A DNA stretch of 64,000 bases from Welwitschia mirabilis (GCA_051453625.1 JBOZIK010000001.1:9094070-9158069); one strand, 5' to 3'; counted from the stretch's first letter, positions 10,062 through 22,595 are shown. Numbers and translations are program-made. The notes: generated from the letters alone by a model not told the origin.

Positions 10062-10345
10062 TGTTAGAAAAATGCAGCAGAGTAGAAACAAAATGCAAAT
10101 ATTAAGACACCAGATTTACGTGGAAAACCCCAATGTGGGGAAAAGCCATGGAAACAATGTAGAGCTTTGTTATTAGAATGAAAAGGGAAAGGACACAAGC
10201 CTTCCTCAATAGCCAATATTGCAACTCTTGATTCCCACACACTATGTAACATTCCATACCTCTATTTCCTTTATATAGATTTTCTTTTAGGTAGAAACCC
10301 TAACCCTAACTTCTAGAACTTTCTAGATGACCCTATTAGACTTCC
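10062..10345 (-). repeat. Minus-strand copia LTR fragment
   Basis: On the minus strand the sequence reads CCCCACATTGGGG then TTTTCCACGTAAATCTGG, the R-region pattern of many plant copia LTRs (with a GGAAAACC turn), and ends TTTTTCTAACA at 10062. No primer site follows, so it is probably a solo LTR or truncated copy. AAACCCTAACCCTAAC near 10298 is a short telobox-like string inside it. The 5' boundary lies at or beyond the gap at 10394. Confidence 0.5.
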
Positions 10346-10851
10346 TTCTCCCTTTAATATTAAATTACAACGAAAAGGGGACTATATAAAAATNNNNNNN
10401 NNNNNNNNNNNNNNNNNNNNNNNNNNNNNNNNNNNNNNNNNNNNNNNNNNNNNNNNNNNNNNNNNNNNNNNNNNNNNNNNNNNNNNNNNNNNNTACCTAA
10501 CCTTTTAAGATAACCTAATTTGGATACTATCTCTAATGAGAATGCGTGGCCTATGTGGTTCTGGCCTTTCCTCTTCAAAATCATTAAAAAGAAAGGAGCC
10601 TTAAGGTCAAATCTTGGCTCTAAGGGCTTTTAATTTTTAACATATTTTTATACTAAAAAATGTATAGAAATAGAAACAAAAAGAATTGAGACTCAAAAAA
10701 TTGTAATGAAGATTGTCTCTAAAGATAGAATGTTTACTAAAAGATAATGCGCCGTCTCTCTTGTGGNNNNNNNNNNNNNNNNNNNNNNNNNNNNNNNNNN
10801 NNNNNNNNNNNNNNNNNNNNNNNNNNNNNNNNNNNNNNNNNNNNNNNNNNN

Positions 10852-10923
<72 letters not shown>

Positions 10924-11554
10924 ATTTTATTTAAAAATCACAACGATTTCTTTTAATAAATGCTAATCTTTCTCTCCAAGGTATACAAACCAAGAAGGAA
11001 AGAAAGTGACATTTGATAATTTGGTAAAATTTTAAAGGAATTAGACAACGTTATTTAAAAGAAAATAAAAAACAGCAAGCTTATGCTTTGACTATTGATG
11101 GAAGCTTCTAAATTTAGACTTAACAAGGAAAAGCTTATCCTCCTCAAGATTTAGGGTTGTCTTGGTCTAAAAAGGATCAACTTTGTTATTTTGATTTATT
11201 AATAGTTCATTACTTGAATTTATAGAAATTCTTTCCTTCGTTAAGCCATGTGAAATTTGTATACTAGTGGATGCTCTTTAGTAATTTCAAATTTTCCAGA
11301 TCTTCCTATTGTTTATAAATGCCTTTGAGTGGTCAAGTTACTTAGGCATTTCACTTGATGATTAATGTAAATGTGAATGTTTTGACATTCATTAATGCTA
11401 AGAGCAAATGTGTAAAATATATTTTATGTCTCTTGTGAAAGGTTGATATTCATGTCTAAATATCATAAAATTCTTATGAATGATTATTTACTTAATACGT
11501 TTTAATATCTTACTAATTTAGAATATTACATTTTATCTCCTTAAGGGTTAACAA
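10346..11554. other. No gene; two gaps and a microsatellite
   Basis: N gaps occupy 10394-10493 (exactly 100, so probably of unknown true length) and 10767-10851. The rest is A+T-rich without coding remnants that I can recognise. Confidence 0.5.
10852..10919. repeat. (CA)n microsatellite
   Basis: A pure CA dinucleotide run of about 34 units abuts the gap at 10767-10851, so the array may be longer and is the likely cause of the gap. Confidence 0.97.
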
Positions 11555-12037
11555 TGTTAACAAATAATAATAAAGCAGAAAATGCAAAGAGAAATGAAAA
11601 ATAAAATTTACATGATATAACCTCAAATGTCGAAGGAAACATCCATAGAAAAGGAGTGTAAAGCTTTCATTAGGAAAAACAAGCTTATAAACAAGAAAAC
11701 ATGGCTTCAATCCTTATCTATTAACCTCTCTAATATGAGTCACTTGTTAACACAAATGTCGTTAAAATAGATTAATATCTTAACACAACTTCACAAAGAG
11801 ATTAAACAGGTGTAGGGTTAAATCTTCTAGAACACTCTAGACCTATTTCCTTTAATTACAAGTATCTAGCGATTCTTAGATAATCTTTAAAAGATTATGC
11901 ACAACTCCAAGGTGAATTTATTTGGAAAACTACCTTTTAAAATAATATTTTTTTAAACTAAAGTTGTTAACTACAAATCATCAAATTAAAAAGGGAATAA
12001 TTTTAACTTCACAATATAAAAATCTCCCACTTAAAGA
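11555..12037 (-). repeat. 3' LTR of C2
   Basis: It aligns with 16508-16968: both hold ACTTCA(C/T)AAAGAG and the same order of blocks. Its end on the minus strand reads TTGTTAACA at 11555. The strand-specific start is either near 12037 or at TGTGAAG near 12012, because a polypurine-like AAGTGGGAGAT occurs between these points. Confidence 0.7.
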
Positions 12038-12199
12038 TAAATATCTAATCTATAAAATAAGCTCTAGCTTTTATTCCCAAGAGATGCACTGCTTTTCAAG
12101 GTTACCTAGGTTATGTTTTTTTAAGCTCAATGTCAAATAAGGAATCATGCTTTGATCCATCTCCTACATTAGTCAAGAAATCATCCAAGTTGTATTTTG

Positions 12200-13179
12200 T
12201 CCTTACATGATATGTAGCATTTTTAGCATGTTATGCAACATATTTAGCTCTAGGAAGTCAAACCATTCAAGCATGTATCTTAGCCAAGTCATCTCCTTTG
12301 TTTTCTCTACCGAAGTAATATATTCAGTCTTTTTGGTAGATAGAGCCAACAGACTCTACAAATATGACATTCATCCAACAATCCCACCATCAATTGTGAA
12401 AACAAAAGCTGTGTAGCAAGTTTTAGAGGTTAGCCTCTAAATTCACATATTTAGAGTAAATTCCAACAAGCTCTTCTAAGATTATCGACATATCTAGAGT
12501 AAATTCCTAGTACATAATCAATATCTGATCTAACACATATCATCACATACATCAAACTTTCATTAGCTAATGTATAAGGTACCACTCTCATATTTCATTT
12601 CCCCTTAGTAGATCTAGGATAATTCTTTTTTGAAGATCTGAAATGACCTAGAAAAAGTATATAAACAAGATCACAATTGGACATATTAAATATTTCTAAT
12701 ACCTTCTAATGTAATCATTTTAATTTAGACATATTTACTTGTTCTTTTTATCTCTTTCAATCCATGTTATAGGAATTTTCTTGAGCTTTCTAAGATCCCT
12801 TATAGGAAATTCCTTCATTACTTTAGCCTTTAACCTATTAATCTCACATAAATAATTTCTTGTAATATGCATATCATCAATGAGAAATACAATGATGATT
12901 AAACCTAGAAGAGGTCTATGCAAATAAACACAATGATCAACTGAGAATATCTAATACTTTTGTTGCATCATTGTTAAGGAGCTTGCTTTAGACCATAAAA
13001 ACTTCTCCTCAATTTACACATAAGGTTTTGATTACTTCTAAAATCTTTAGGCTAAAACATATGGATCTACTATTCTAAATAATCATTTGAAAAGGTGATT
13101 TAATGTCTAATTGTTATAGCTCGATCCACATAAGTAATCACTCTCAAAATAAATCAAATAAAAGTATGCCTAACATTAA
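12200..13179 (-). pseudogene. C2 RNase H and reverse transcriptase C-terminus
   Basis: The frame at 12923-12735 reads IDDMHITRNYLCEINRLKAK followed by VMKEFPIRDLRKLKKI, matching the segment after the YVDD site in copia RTs (YVDDML...L..EF.MKDLG..KKILG); tyrosine-valine of the catalytic box are changed to other residues. At about 12400-12210 the RNase H text LALSTKKTEYITSVEKTKEM and TWLRYMLEW follows, with STKKTEY for the usual STTEAEY. Many stops and frame changes make it non-functional. The gap 13180-13803 removes the RT centre. Confidence 0.8.
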
Positions 13180-13803
13180 NNNNNNNNNNNNNNNNNNNNN
13201 NNNNNNNNNNNNNNNNNNNNNNNNNNNNNNNNNNNNNNNNNNNNNNNNNNNNNNNNNNNNNNNNNNNNNNNNNNNNNNNNNNNNNNNNNNNNNNNNNNNN
13301 NNNNNNNNNNNNNNNNNNNNNNNNNNNNNNNNNNNNNNNNNNNNNNNNNNNNNNNNNNNNNNNNNNNNNNNNNNNNNNNNNNNNNNNNNNNNNNNNNNNN
13401 NNNNNNNNNNNNNNNNNNNNNNNNNNNNNNNNNNNNNNNNNNNNNNNNNNNNNNNNNNNNNNNNNNNNNNNNNNNNNNNNNNNNNNNNNNNNNNNNNNNN
13501 NNNNNNNNNNNNNNNNNNNNNNNNNNNNNNNNNNNNNNNNNNNNNNNNNNNNNNNNNNNNNNNNNNNNNNNNNNNNNNNNNNNNNNNNNNNNNNNNNNNN
13601 NNNNNNNNNNNNNNNNNNNNNNNNNNNNNNNNNNNNNNNNNNNNNNNNNNNNNNNNNNNNNNNNNNNNNNNNNNNNNNNNNNNNNNNNNNNNNNNNNNNN
13701 NNNNNNNNNNNNNNNNNNNNNNNNNNNNNNNNNNNNNNNNNNNNNNNNNNNNNNNNNNNNNNNNNNNNNNNNNNNNNNNNNNNNNNNNNNNNNNNNNNNN
13801 NNN

Positions 13804-14850
13804 TTCTGAAGATATCCCTTTAAGGAGACCATTATCCAAGTCTAATTCTATAATAGAAACTCTGCTTCTTTATCATTTAGCAAGCTAATGTGTTTCTCAT
13901 AAGACTAAGGTTCTCCTATATGAGTATATAAAATATCATGCAAAGAAGGTAAATATTTTTATGAGGGTCTATTTTTCCTTATCAAGTTCCTAGACCAATA
14001 AGGAGGAATTTGTACTACTTCTTCCTCCTCGTCATGTTCAACTTTAATTTTACTAGGCATTTTCTCATCATTTTCCTATTTTGTTTCTTCTTCAGAAGGA
14101 TGTTCTCTCTCCTCTTCATGATTTAGAATTTTTAAAAATTTACTCAATGTGTCAATATTAGAATCTCCCTTCTTCGTCGTCCTTTCCAGCGGTTTATCTA
14201 ACATAATGTACTTAGTAAAAACTACATCTTATGATATAATCACTTTCTACTCCATAAGATCCTATAGTCTGTAGCCATGATAACCTCCAACATATCTAAA
14301 AAATATACATTTTCGTACACACTCTAATAATATGGAAGTATTCTGCACATAAGTATAAGCATTACATCCAATAGCCCTAAGGTGCACATAATAAATAAAG
14401 CTTCCACTCAAATAAGACTTTAGTATTCCACCATCCAGACTACCATGCAAAAACCTATTCAACAGGTAAATAACAGTGTGTCAATATTAATCCAAAAGTT
14501 TTTAGGTAAGTCTAATTATATTAATAATGTTTATACCCTTTCTAGGATATTTCTATTTTTCCTTTTAGCAACTCCATTTTGTTGTGGTATTCCATGCATC
14601 TTCTTATGCTTGATTCCTTACAAAGATTTTTAAACGCATGGGATCTATATTCATCCTTGTTATTAGTTAGCAATTCTCTCATCTTATAGTGAGACTCATT
14701 TTCAACTCTATCTTTAAAAGTATTTAAAATGCTAGGTGCATTAGCTTTAGATTTCAAATAATAAAAGTAAATTTTCCTAAAATAATCATCCAAGAAAGTT
14801 TTAAAAAAAATATTTAGCACCTCCCAAAAACATTTTTCACATAACAACTA
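13804..14850 (-). pseudogene. C2 integrase core and C-terminal part
   Basis: On the minus strand the frame at 14847-14542 contains FFKTFLDDYFRKIYFYYLKS, the copia integrase core around the first catalytic aspartate, then MRELLTNNKDEYRSHAFKNL, where the usual LRTDNGGEF (second catalytic aspartate) reads LLTNNKDEY, and a later segment, SSIRRCMEYHNKM. The frame at 14462-14262 gives RAIGCNAYTYV and KCIFFRYVGGYHGYRL, the conserved FGC.AY and KCIF.GY...GYRL blocks after the core. The 13804-14250 stretch is the acidic spacer between integrase and RT (several Glu-rich codon runs). It is broken and catalytically dead. Confidence 0.82.
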
Positions 14851-16490
14851 ATTCAAAATGTATAAGCCAAAGTTTGTTATTTTAAAAATGAATACCATTC
14901 ATTCTAAAGTTGACTCTCTTAGACTTTCTAACATCATAATCAAAACACAAATCTAGAGAAATAACAAACTTGGAAATAAAACCTTTTAAAGTAAGTAATA
15001 TAGCCCTTTATCACATAAGTACTTAATTCATCTATACCAAATAATAGCTAAATCCTCCTTGAAAGTAAAAGCATTTTCATATAAGAATTATCATGAAAGA
15101 TGTACATAGTCCTCTCCATATCTCTTCCATTTCTCTATAAGCCACTTTCATCACTCTCTTAGTAATTTTCCAATCTCACTATGTAGTCATCGGTATCTAA
15201 TTATCTCACTAAAATTAGATTCTTGGCAACAATATGGCCAAGCTCAAGATTCTTTAATGTTTAGATTTTGACCATTCTGTATCTTTAAAAACATGGTAGT
15301 GATGGATTTAATTACATATTTTTTTATCATGTCTTAAGTACACATACTACTTTGTAATGGGATCATAACAAAAGGACATTTTTCTTATTTAATCAAAGAT
15401 GAGACAACCCACATAAGTTTGAAATTAATATATCTAGAATTGAATACCTAAATACATTGATATTTCCATCCTACATCAGGAATAGCATCATTAGCATTCC
15501 CATACGTATGTTGTCCTAAGATATAGACGTCCTCCTTATCATTGCCTTTTTATTCTTACTTCTCTTAAAGTTGCCAACAATCCTTTCAAGTGTATCCTTT
15601 CTTCTTATAATAAAAGCAGACTACGTCTCATCCATGAGACCTATCTCTACTCTTATTTCTTTTGTGTTCTTCTTTTCTATATGAAAATCCTCGTTTTATT
15701 ATAAGGGCCTTTTTGTATGGTTCTTCACTATTTGAACATATAACATTTTTATGTTATACATCTATGTCAGGTAGAAGGTTATTCTTACTAACAAAAGTAA
15801 GGATCAGGTACCACATTTTCTCAACTATTGAATAAAGAAATTAGAATAGCATTAATGGTAATTTCTTTAAAAATTAAATATCTAGATTACCTATCTAAGA
15901 GAAATATTATACATCTTATTCAAATGATCTAATAACTATGTACCTTCTTTCATCTTTGTGGTAAATACTTGACCAAGTACTACAAACTTGCTAATCATAG
16001 ATGGTTGATCATATATATCCTTTAATTTTAGTTATAATTCCTATGCGAATTCAAGATTTTATTGCTAACACAAGGCCAAATGAAAGAACAACTTATTCAT
16101 ATAGCTTATTTTATTTGTTGTTGGGTATAAAATCTTTGTAGCCATTGCTATCTACCCCTAAGTCTACCTTTATCCTATCCTTCTTCTTCATGACTATTTT
16201 GCATCCTCTCCACTACAAATATCCTCCATCATTATTTTTCACATCCCCTTGTTTTAAAGAAATGATTTATTAACTACAAATACTCTAACTTAATGACCTA
16301 ATCTTCTATGAATTGTAATTATATAGATGTGCTATAATTGTGTGGATGTCAAAAGCGTTTTATGGATGACAAAAAAATTATCTATTGATTGCAAACACTT
16401 TACTTCACTCATAAATTTTGGGATATAAGATTAGTCATTAATCATGCAAGCTCTAAAATAGAACTAAATCTTAAATTCATGAGAACTAAA
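14851..16490 (-). pseudogene. C2 gag, zinc knuckle and protease remnants
   Basis: This stretch lies between the integrase and the primer-site remnant, where gag and protease belong. On the minus strand, codons at 15618-15577 keep the spacing of a CX2CX4HX4C knuckle (CFYYKKKGYT, then a stop, then KDC), with the second Cys and the His both changed to Tyr. That is what G-to-A and C-to-T changes would give. The rest is heavily frameshifted and I cannot mark domain borders. Confidence 0.6.
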
Positions 16491-16491
16491 T

Positions 16492-16505
16492 CTATGATAT
16501 TAAAA
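16492..16505 (-). other. Primer-binding site remnant of C2
   Basis: The plus strand reads TCTATGATATTAAA next to the LTR end, a decayed form of the complement of TTTGGTATCAGAG, the initiator-methionine tRNA primer site of copia elements. Its place beside the LTR end at 16508 identifies that LTR as the 5' one. Confidence 0.55.
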
Positions 16506-16507
16506 AA

Positions 16508-16968
16508 TGACAATAAAAAGAAAACTGTAGAAAAAAATACATAGATACATTTTCGTGGTAGAGCCCTCAAACATCTACAAGAAAGTAGTGAAGAGATCTT
16601 AGAAGGAAAACACTTTGTTAAAAAAAAAAAAAAAAATCCAAAATTGGCTTCAAGATTTAGCTCTCAACCTCTTTGATAGGAATTACTCATCAAGTTAAAT
16701 GTTGCTAAAACAACTCAATATCCTAATACAACTTCATAAAGAGTTTAAAGAGATGTAGGGTGGATGCTAAACCTATTTTCATTAATTAAAAGTATTAGTT
16801 AATCCCCACATTATCTTTAAAGGACTATTCTCTATCCTAAGATATATTTATTAAAAATCTAAACTTCTATAATAATTTTTAAAAAATAAAAAGATGAATA
16901 ACAAAACATAATATTACAAAGGCTCTAAATTTAACTTTATAATATAAAAAAATATCCCTACTTAAACA
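16508..16968 (-). repeat. 5' LTR of C2
   Basis: It shares block order and text with 11555-12037 and contains an A17 run at about 16621. On the minus strand it may begin TGTTTAAGTAGGG (16968), and it ends TTTTTATTGTCA at 16508. Confidence 0.68.
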
Positions 16969-17665
16969 TTTACATTCTACCTTTTGCTAACTAACTTTAC
17001 AAGTTTACTGTAAAGAAATTATATTGAGAAGCATGTTATGTAAATGAACATTGTAGCTTTACTATGTTATTTGGGATTGTCTCCACATGGAAATCACAAC
17101 TTAGATAAATAATATCCTTATCATAAATTAATTAGAAACTTAATGCATATTACTAGTGTTCAATCTAAGATTTTTTATGTACTTGGAATGCTTGTTATAC
17201 ATGTTGATAGGGGTAGAAGTAGTGAGATAGACTAACTATGACCTATCTTATCATATCATTGAAAGCTTCAAATATAAACCTTAGATACTATAAGATAAGA
17301 TTGGGATATTATCTTTCTCTAAATATTTTCCCAACTATCAAATAATAACTAAACAATATCGTTGTGACAAGTAAAAGTTGGAAAGAAAGAAACAATAATC
17401 AATAGTCAAACCTACAAGAAGAAAATTAGATAATCATTATTCTATAACTGTGATAGTCTATCATCCTATTGATCATAAGTTATCTATAATTATGGTTTGA
17501 ATGAATCCACTAATGGATCTGTTAGAGGATCATGTCACATAATGAAGGAATCACTAAACTATGAGAACAGAATCATGCATTGAGCTAAATGGTAAGCCTG
17601 TAGTATTGATAACTTTCTAATCAATAAGATTGGAAATGGAATTGGAATAGAAACAAAAAAGTAAC
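16969..17665. other. No gene recognised
   Basis: A+T-rich DNA without open frames or motifs that I can assign. Confidence 0.4.
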
Positions 17666-17968
17666 AATTGGTTCTACTAGTGCTATAGCATAATTTTCAT
17701 CCATATGCAGTAGAATCAAACTAAATTACTCAAAGAACTCAACAAAACAAGAAGCAATCAATGATATGAAGAACCTGGCTTCTGTGACTTGAGCAACATA
17801 ATAGAAAGGAAACCTTAAAGGAATATCCTATCATGAAACTAACCAAGATCACCTATCTATTACATTCAGAATGATGATTACAAGTAAAGTGTACTATAAG
17901 GGCTTAGATTTAAGCCTTTTTGCATCTAATTCGCATTTCTTCCACTGACCCCAGATCCCTTTCTATTT
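17666..17968. repeat. Dispersed direct repeat, copy 1
   Basis: The block from ATAGCATAATTTTCATCC to TTTCTTCCACTGACCCC recurs at 18996-19315 in the same orientation and order, with about one mismatch in four to five bases by eye. CATATGCAGTAGAATCAAA near its start resembles antisense ends of plant LTRs (GCAGCGGAAGC-type). It may be one LTR of a small, decayed minus-strand element of about 1.6 kb. Confidence 0.55.
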
Positions 17969-18995
17969 CTTGTTAGATTTATTGTTGAATCTTTTCTACT
18001 ACATATGGGAATCCCTCTAGAGGATGCAGAAAAACTAAATGTTAATGGCTGTTTTGGGTTGTTATGTGAATTTCGTCTATTACTCCTTCTGCTAGGGTAG
18101 CATTACTCCCTAACTTCATCCTTAACCTAGCTATACGTAAGTTGGTAATATAGATGTTTATGGTTTTGCAGTTGGTTCTTCTAAGTTAAATAGAATGCTA
18201 AGTACTTCTTGCAAAACTTGTGGGTTTGTAATGAGGTCAAGGTTCTCCTTATTCAATTATTCAACTACACTTAATGGGTTGTACTCAAAAAGGTGTTGTG
18301 AAGTTTTTTCTCTCTTGAAGACTCTTAGTTTGTAATGAAGTATTTGGAGTGGTAGATCTTGTTGTTTCACCTAAACGTAGTGGAGTATACTTGTTCCATT
18401 TCAGGTTGGTGGTGGTATGTTGCAAGCACTTGGATGATAGGCTCCCAACCTACATAGGTTATTGATTAGTATGCATTTACTTAGCTATTTCAGATAAAGG
18501 TTTTGTTTTCATAAAATTTTCAACATGCTTCCAATTATACCAATAAATTGAAAAGAAAAGAACTTTGAAATTTTCTAAATATTTGAAAAAAAATTCAAAT
18601 AAATAAATCATTTTGAAATTGAAATGTTATAAAATTTTCTAGGAAAGAATATTTTTTTTTATAGAAATGAATAGAAGGATCAAGGTACTTACCTGGACCT
18701 ACCCTTCAATGAAGGGCTTTAATCCAATGTCCCTTTGTCTTCCTTCCAATCATTTGACATGTGTCTAGTGATGCTTAAATAAGAAAATCAAAAGAAGTCT
18801 AATAACATCTATAATATAATTTATAGCTTATGAAAATAGAAATGAAAAATGCAAGAATTGAAAATTTGAATAAATTTAAATGCTACTGCACTTTGGAATA
18901 GGAAACTAGAAAAACAAAAAATAAGAATGAAAAATATAGGAATAAAAAATTCAATAATTGAAATTTATACTTTTTCTTTTCTATTATATCATTGA
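17969..18995. other. Spacer between the two direct repeats; no gene
   Basis: About 1.0 kb with no open frame or conserved motif. If the flanking repeats are LTRs, this would be the internal part of a short non-autonomous element. Confidence 0.35.
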
Positions 18996-19315
18996 TCAAT
19001 GGTACTGTAAAAGAACGATAGCATAATTTGCATCCCTATGCAGTAAAAGCAAACCATATACTTAATAACTCAATAAAATGAAAATACATCAATAATATAA
19101 AAGAACTTGGATTTTGTGACTTAAGCAACATAATATCAAGGAAACATCAAAGGGGTCTCCTGTCATGGAACCAAACCGAGATTGCCTAGGAGACTGAGAA
19201 CTAAATCTTTATTGCATTCATAATAACAATTACAATCAAATTGTACTATAATTTTTTGGATTTAAGCTTGTTTGCATCTAATTCCTATTTCTTTCACTAA
19301 TCCCAACTCCATTTT
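18996..19315. repeat. Dispersed direct repeat, copy 2
   Basis: It matches 17666-17968 block for block (for example GCATAATTTGCATCCCTATG, and GACTTAAGCAACATAAT near 19120). See copy 1 for interpretation. Confidence 0.55.
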
Positions 19316-21060
19316 TCAATGTAATAAGGGGTACTTGTAATGTTTTACAAGTATAGTTTAGGCAAGATAATAAAGGATTCCATGTATGGGAGATAGAACT
19401 TCAAGTACAAAGTTAGATCCTAGTCTTTACATTAATTTTGGTATGAATTCTTGATTTTTTATACAATTTGGTCTTGTTGCATATTTGTTGCTCAAGTGAT
19501 AGTTATGAAATAGCTGTTTTGCTTCTTATCGCATGGTTGCGACTTCCTATTGTAATAGTTTTCGTCATGTGATATGCATATTGTCTTACTCAAAATAATT
19601 GTCTTATGCATCCCATCGCTAAAAGATAGTAAAGTTCTTTTGATCCTTATTGATTGACAATAGGCCATGAATGCATGTCTATTACCTGGTGATAAATTTA
19701 TCATGGAGTTGTCGTTAGGCAATATATTTGGATCTCAATTCTCTTAGGCATCTATTTATTCCTGTGTGCTTATAATCTAAACACATGATCCTTGGTTTGT
19801 CACCTAGCAATAGAGATCGATACTAATCTTTTTCACATCCAACTAGGTTTGTTCCTCCTTATGTCATGCTTCAATAACCTTTATTCCTAATTTGTTCACT
19901 CTGCAATACCTGCACATGTTCATTACAATGATGAGATTTGGTCGCAAGTTTATTATGCAACGATGGACTTATGGATAAGAAAAATAACCTTATTTCTAAT
20001 ATATTTTATTATTTTAGTGCATAAAATAGTTACATCACAAATTAAATAATTTTAATTCCTTTTACAGTGAATTTCAGGGTGAATTATAGTGAAATATACA
20101 AAAAATGTATTTTTAAGTTTCATTACATGTACATGGTCAAATCTCAAAAAGGTCATTATGATGAGGTGGTTAAAGCTTTAAAGTAACTAAAATAAGTAAA
20201 AGATCTTAAAATTTTATTTGAGCAGGATGAGAAGTCAAAGATAATAACTCTCTTATATTTAAATTTCAATGATATTAAGATATCAAGAAGTTTATTAGAA
20301 GTTATATTATTGGGATCATTGTATATTTCTTAGATATGTAAATAATAAAATATGATAATAGATATATTAATTAAATCATCATGTATGATAACATTAGAAA
20401 GAAGGAAGTAGGTGATATGAATAAGAAATATGTTAAATATTCTAGACTCTCCATAGAAAAGGAACATTAAGCTATATGTGGGTAATCAATTTACAATTCA
20501 CATGATAAGGAATTCAATGTTTTATAACATAATTAAGTGCATTGCAACAAAAGTTTAAACGTTATGAGGACTTACTCAACACAGGGTGATAGATGTTTGA
20601 CATGCTTTATGAAAAGATAAAGTTGATAACATTGGATGAAGTCATTAATAAAATGAAATTCAAATATTTTATAAATCTCTTTGAAGTAAATAGCATTATG
20701 TCTTCTTAACCCAAGAAGAAGAACTTTATTTGATGATTGACCATTTGGAATTTAATGTCTTTTGAGCTCTATTAGTTTAGATTGAGATTTTTCTTTGAGC
20801 ACTTCATCTTGCTTGAAATTGTATGCTTTTCAAATTTTATTATTAGTGTGTTAGTTATATGTTTTTTTTTTCTATTGTAAGCATGATCTTTTAAACTTAG
20901 TGAAAAAATTAAATTTTCATGCCTTTTAACTTTACTTAGTATGGCCATAATCATGGTGCTAAAAGTAAAATTTCATCTATTAGTTAAAATTAATTAAAAT
21001 GACTAAAAAGAATTAACAATAAGGGTAAAATAATTAACATTAGAAATATTCATTAGAACA
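19316..21060. other. No gene recognised
   Basis: A+T-rich, with no recognisable coding remnant. A stretch near 20540-20660 (text such as LQQKFKRYEDLLN) is vaguely gag-like but too short to assign. Confidence 0.4.
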
Positions 21061-22540
21061 TTTGAAAGCTTTCCATATGTTTTATAAGAATCCTTGTAGA
21101 TGGTCAAAGCATGAGGTAAGTGGCATATAGTTTAGGGTTTGAGGAGTGGATGAAGCTATGCCATGAGCATGATGCATCTTTTTATGCGAATGTATCAAAG
21201 TTTATAGTGGTGGGATTATCCCAACAAGCAGGTGTAATTGCATTGCATAAAGAGCACTAGGAGGAAGAAACTCTCATTTTTTAGGAATGGGAATAATACC
21301 AAGTGGAGCATTTATGGTAGTTGTTTTACCAAAGCACAAGGTTTCATAACCTCTCAAACCATGAAGTTCTATCAAGAGGGTGATAAGTTCAAGATTATGA
21401 TGGCACCAGAGCCCTACATCAACATAGAGAAAAAGTTGAAACATAGTCTTATTGGTAGAATTATTTTGTTAGGTACTCGACCGAGTATGAATGCCATAAG
21501 AAAGAAGGTGGTGCTTAGGTAGATAAGCATTTAGGAGGTTTAAACTATTACCTTGGCAAAGCTTAATGCTATTTAAGTTCATTTTAGAGGAAGACCTTAA
21601 CAATCTGATGATTAGAGATCCATGATTTTTGGTGTCCATGGCCTATCCCTTATACATTAGAAGCTTGAAGAAGATGTCATGAAGATTTTTTAGAAACTAC
21701 CTGTCTATGTGCACTTACAAGGTATTAGCTTTTCCATTTGGAATCATGCTTTCATCAAGGATCTAGTGGTGAAGTTTAGAAAGGTAATGAAGCTTGATCA
21801 AATTACCCTCAGTCTGATGCACATGGTTCTCATTAGATTTTGTGTCTAGATCCACATAAAGCTCATGAGAAAGTTCAAGAAATTTTGAGATACTACACAA
21901 ATATGAATCTAAATTCATTAAAGTAAAATATGGTAATCTTCCCACCACCTCTAACATCTACTTAGGATTCAAAAATTTAATGAATTTTTTACTTTAAACT
22001 TATAAATTACATCTATGATAGATGCAAGAGAAAATAATACCAAAAGAATCTATATTCTAAAAGCCTATGATAGGTGTAAAAAGTTTGAGCATAGAGGTGA
22101 AAACTACATATTCAAGAAAAATAGGGAAGAGGATTTTAGGTAGTCTAGTGAAAAAGGAAATTCCAACCATAGTTAAGCCATAAAATAGAATGAACGAAAA
22201 GGGTTTGAAGAAGAAAAGGATGAAAAGGCCTAGAAACATTCCCTTGCTTAAGTAGTCAGAGTTTCAAGGAAAAGCACAAGCAAGGACAAACCAACTAATA
22301 AAGCAAAGTAATAGGTTTAAGACATGAAATAGTAGCAACTCAAATTAGCTTAAATAAGATTTAAAAAAGGAATCTCCCATAAAAAAGAAGAACATAAAAG
22401 GGAAGATAACAAATCAGGATAGGAAGTAGTGCTTTGAATCAAGATACTCGCTAAAGGTGTTAAAGTTAGGAAAGAGGCAGTGAAAAATATAGTCAATGAA
22501 TCCCAATTAATCCTACTAGACATTTTCAAGGCTAATAAAA
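21061..22540 (+). pseudogene. LINE B ORF1 (DUF4283-like gag protein with zinc knuckle)
   Basis: Plant L1 ORF1 proteins bind element RNA; they carry a DUF4283 domain and a CCHC knuckle. At about 21690-21870 the translation reads KLPVYVHLQGISFSIWNHAF, then KVMKLDQITLSLMHM, matching the pattern L.VWV...G.P...W...G..I.....D..T...RM..ARVCVE of that domain. At 22066-22107 the codons give YDRCKKFEHRGENY, which has exact CX2CX4HX4C spacing but with the first and last Cys changed to Tyr. A lysine-rich tail follows, then ORF2 starts at 22551. An open frame of 94 codons at 21238-21522 is part of it. Numerous stops make it a pseudogene. Confidence 0.7.
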
Positions 22541-22550
22541 AATGTTTTAA

Positions 22551-22595
22551 ATGAAGATCATGAGTTAAAATATTTGGGATTCCAAGGTAACCCCT
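22551..22595 (+). pseudogene. LINE B ORF2 start (endonuclease N-terminus)
   Basis: ATG at 22551 begins MKIMS, stop, NIWDSKVTP. This parallels the MKxxSWNIRGL start of plant L1 apurinic-like endonucleases, with TGG turned into TAA or a similar change. The frame stops at the C3 insertion and resumes at 26930 with KAYILNEFILSYK and then a YLQEIKT-type segment, the conserved LQETK box with its catalytic Glu. Confidence 0.75.

Larger units (their letters stand above)
11555..16968 (-). mobile_element. Copia element C2, Tork/Tnt1-like, decayed
   Basis: On the minus strand, from high to low coordinates, the order is: LTR (about 16968-16508), primer-site remnant, gag with a zinc knuckle remnant near 15600, integrase (14850-14260), reverse transcriptase end (12923-12735), RNase H (12400-12210), a purine-rich tract, and LTR (about 12037-11555). 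This PR-IN-RT-RH order is that of Ty1/copia. A 624-base gap (13180-13803) covers most of the RT. All frames are broken. No matching target duplication was found (11550-11554 is AACAA), and the outer LTR boundaries are uncertain by about 30 bases. Confidence 0.82.

Noticed and set aside
10298-10313. AAACCCTAACCCTAAC as an interstitial telomere repeat
   Set aside because: Only about two units; teloboxes of this size are common in plant promoters and LTRs.
10713-10956. Open frames encoding poly(Thr-His) or poly(Cys-Val) over the CA repeat
   Set aside because: They are translations of a CA microsatellite plus N bases, not proteins.
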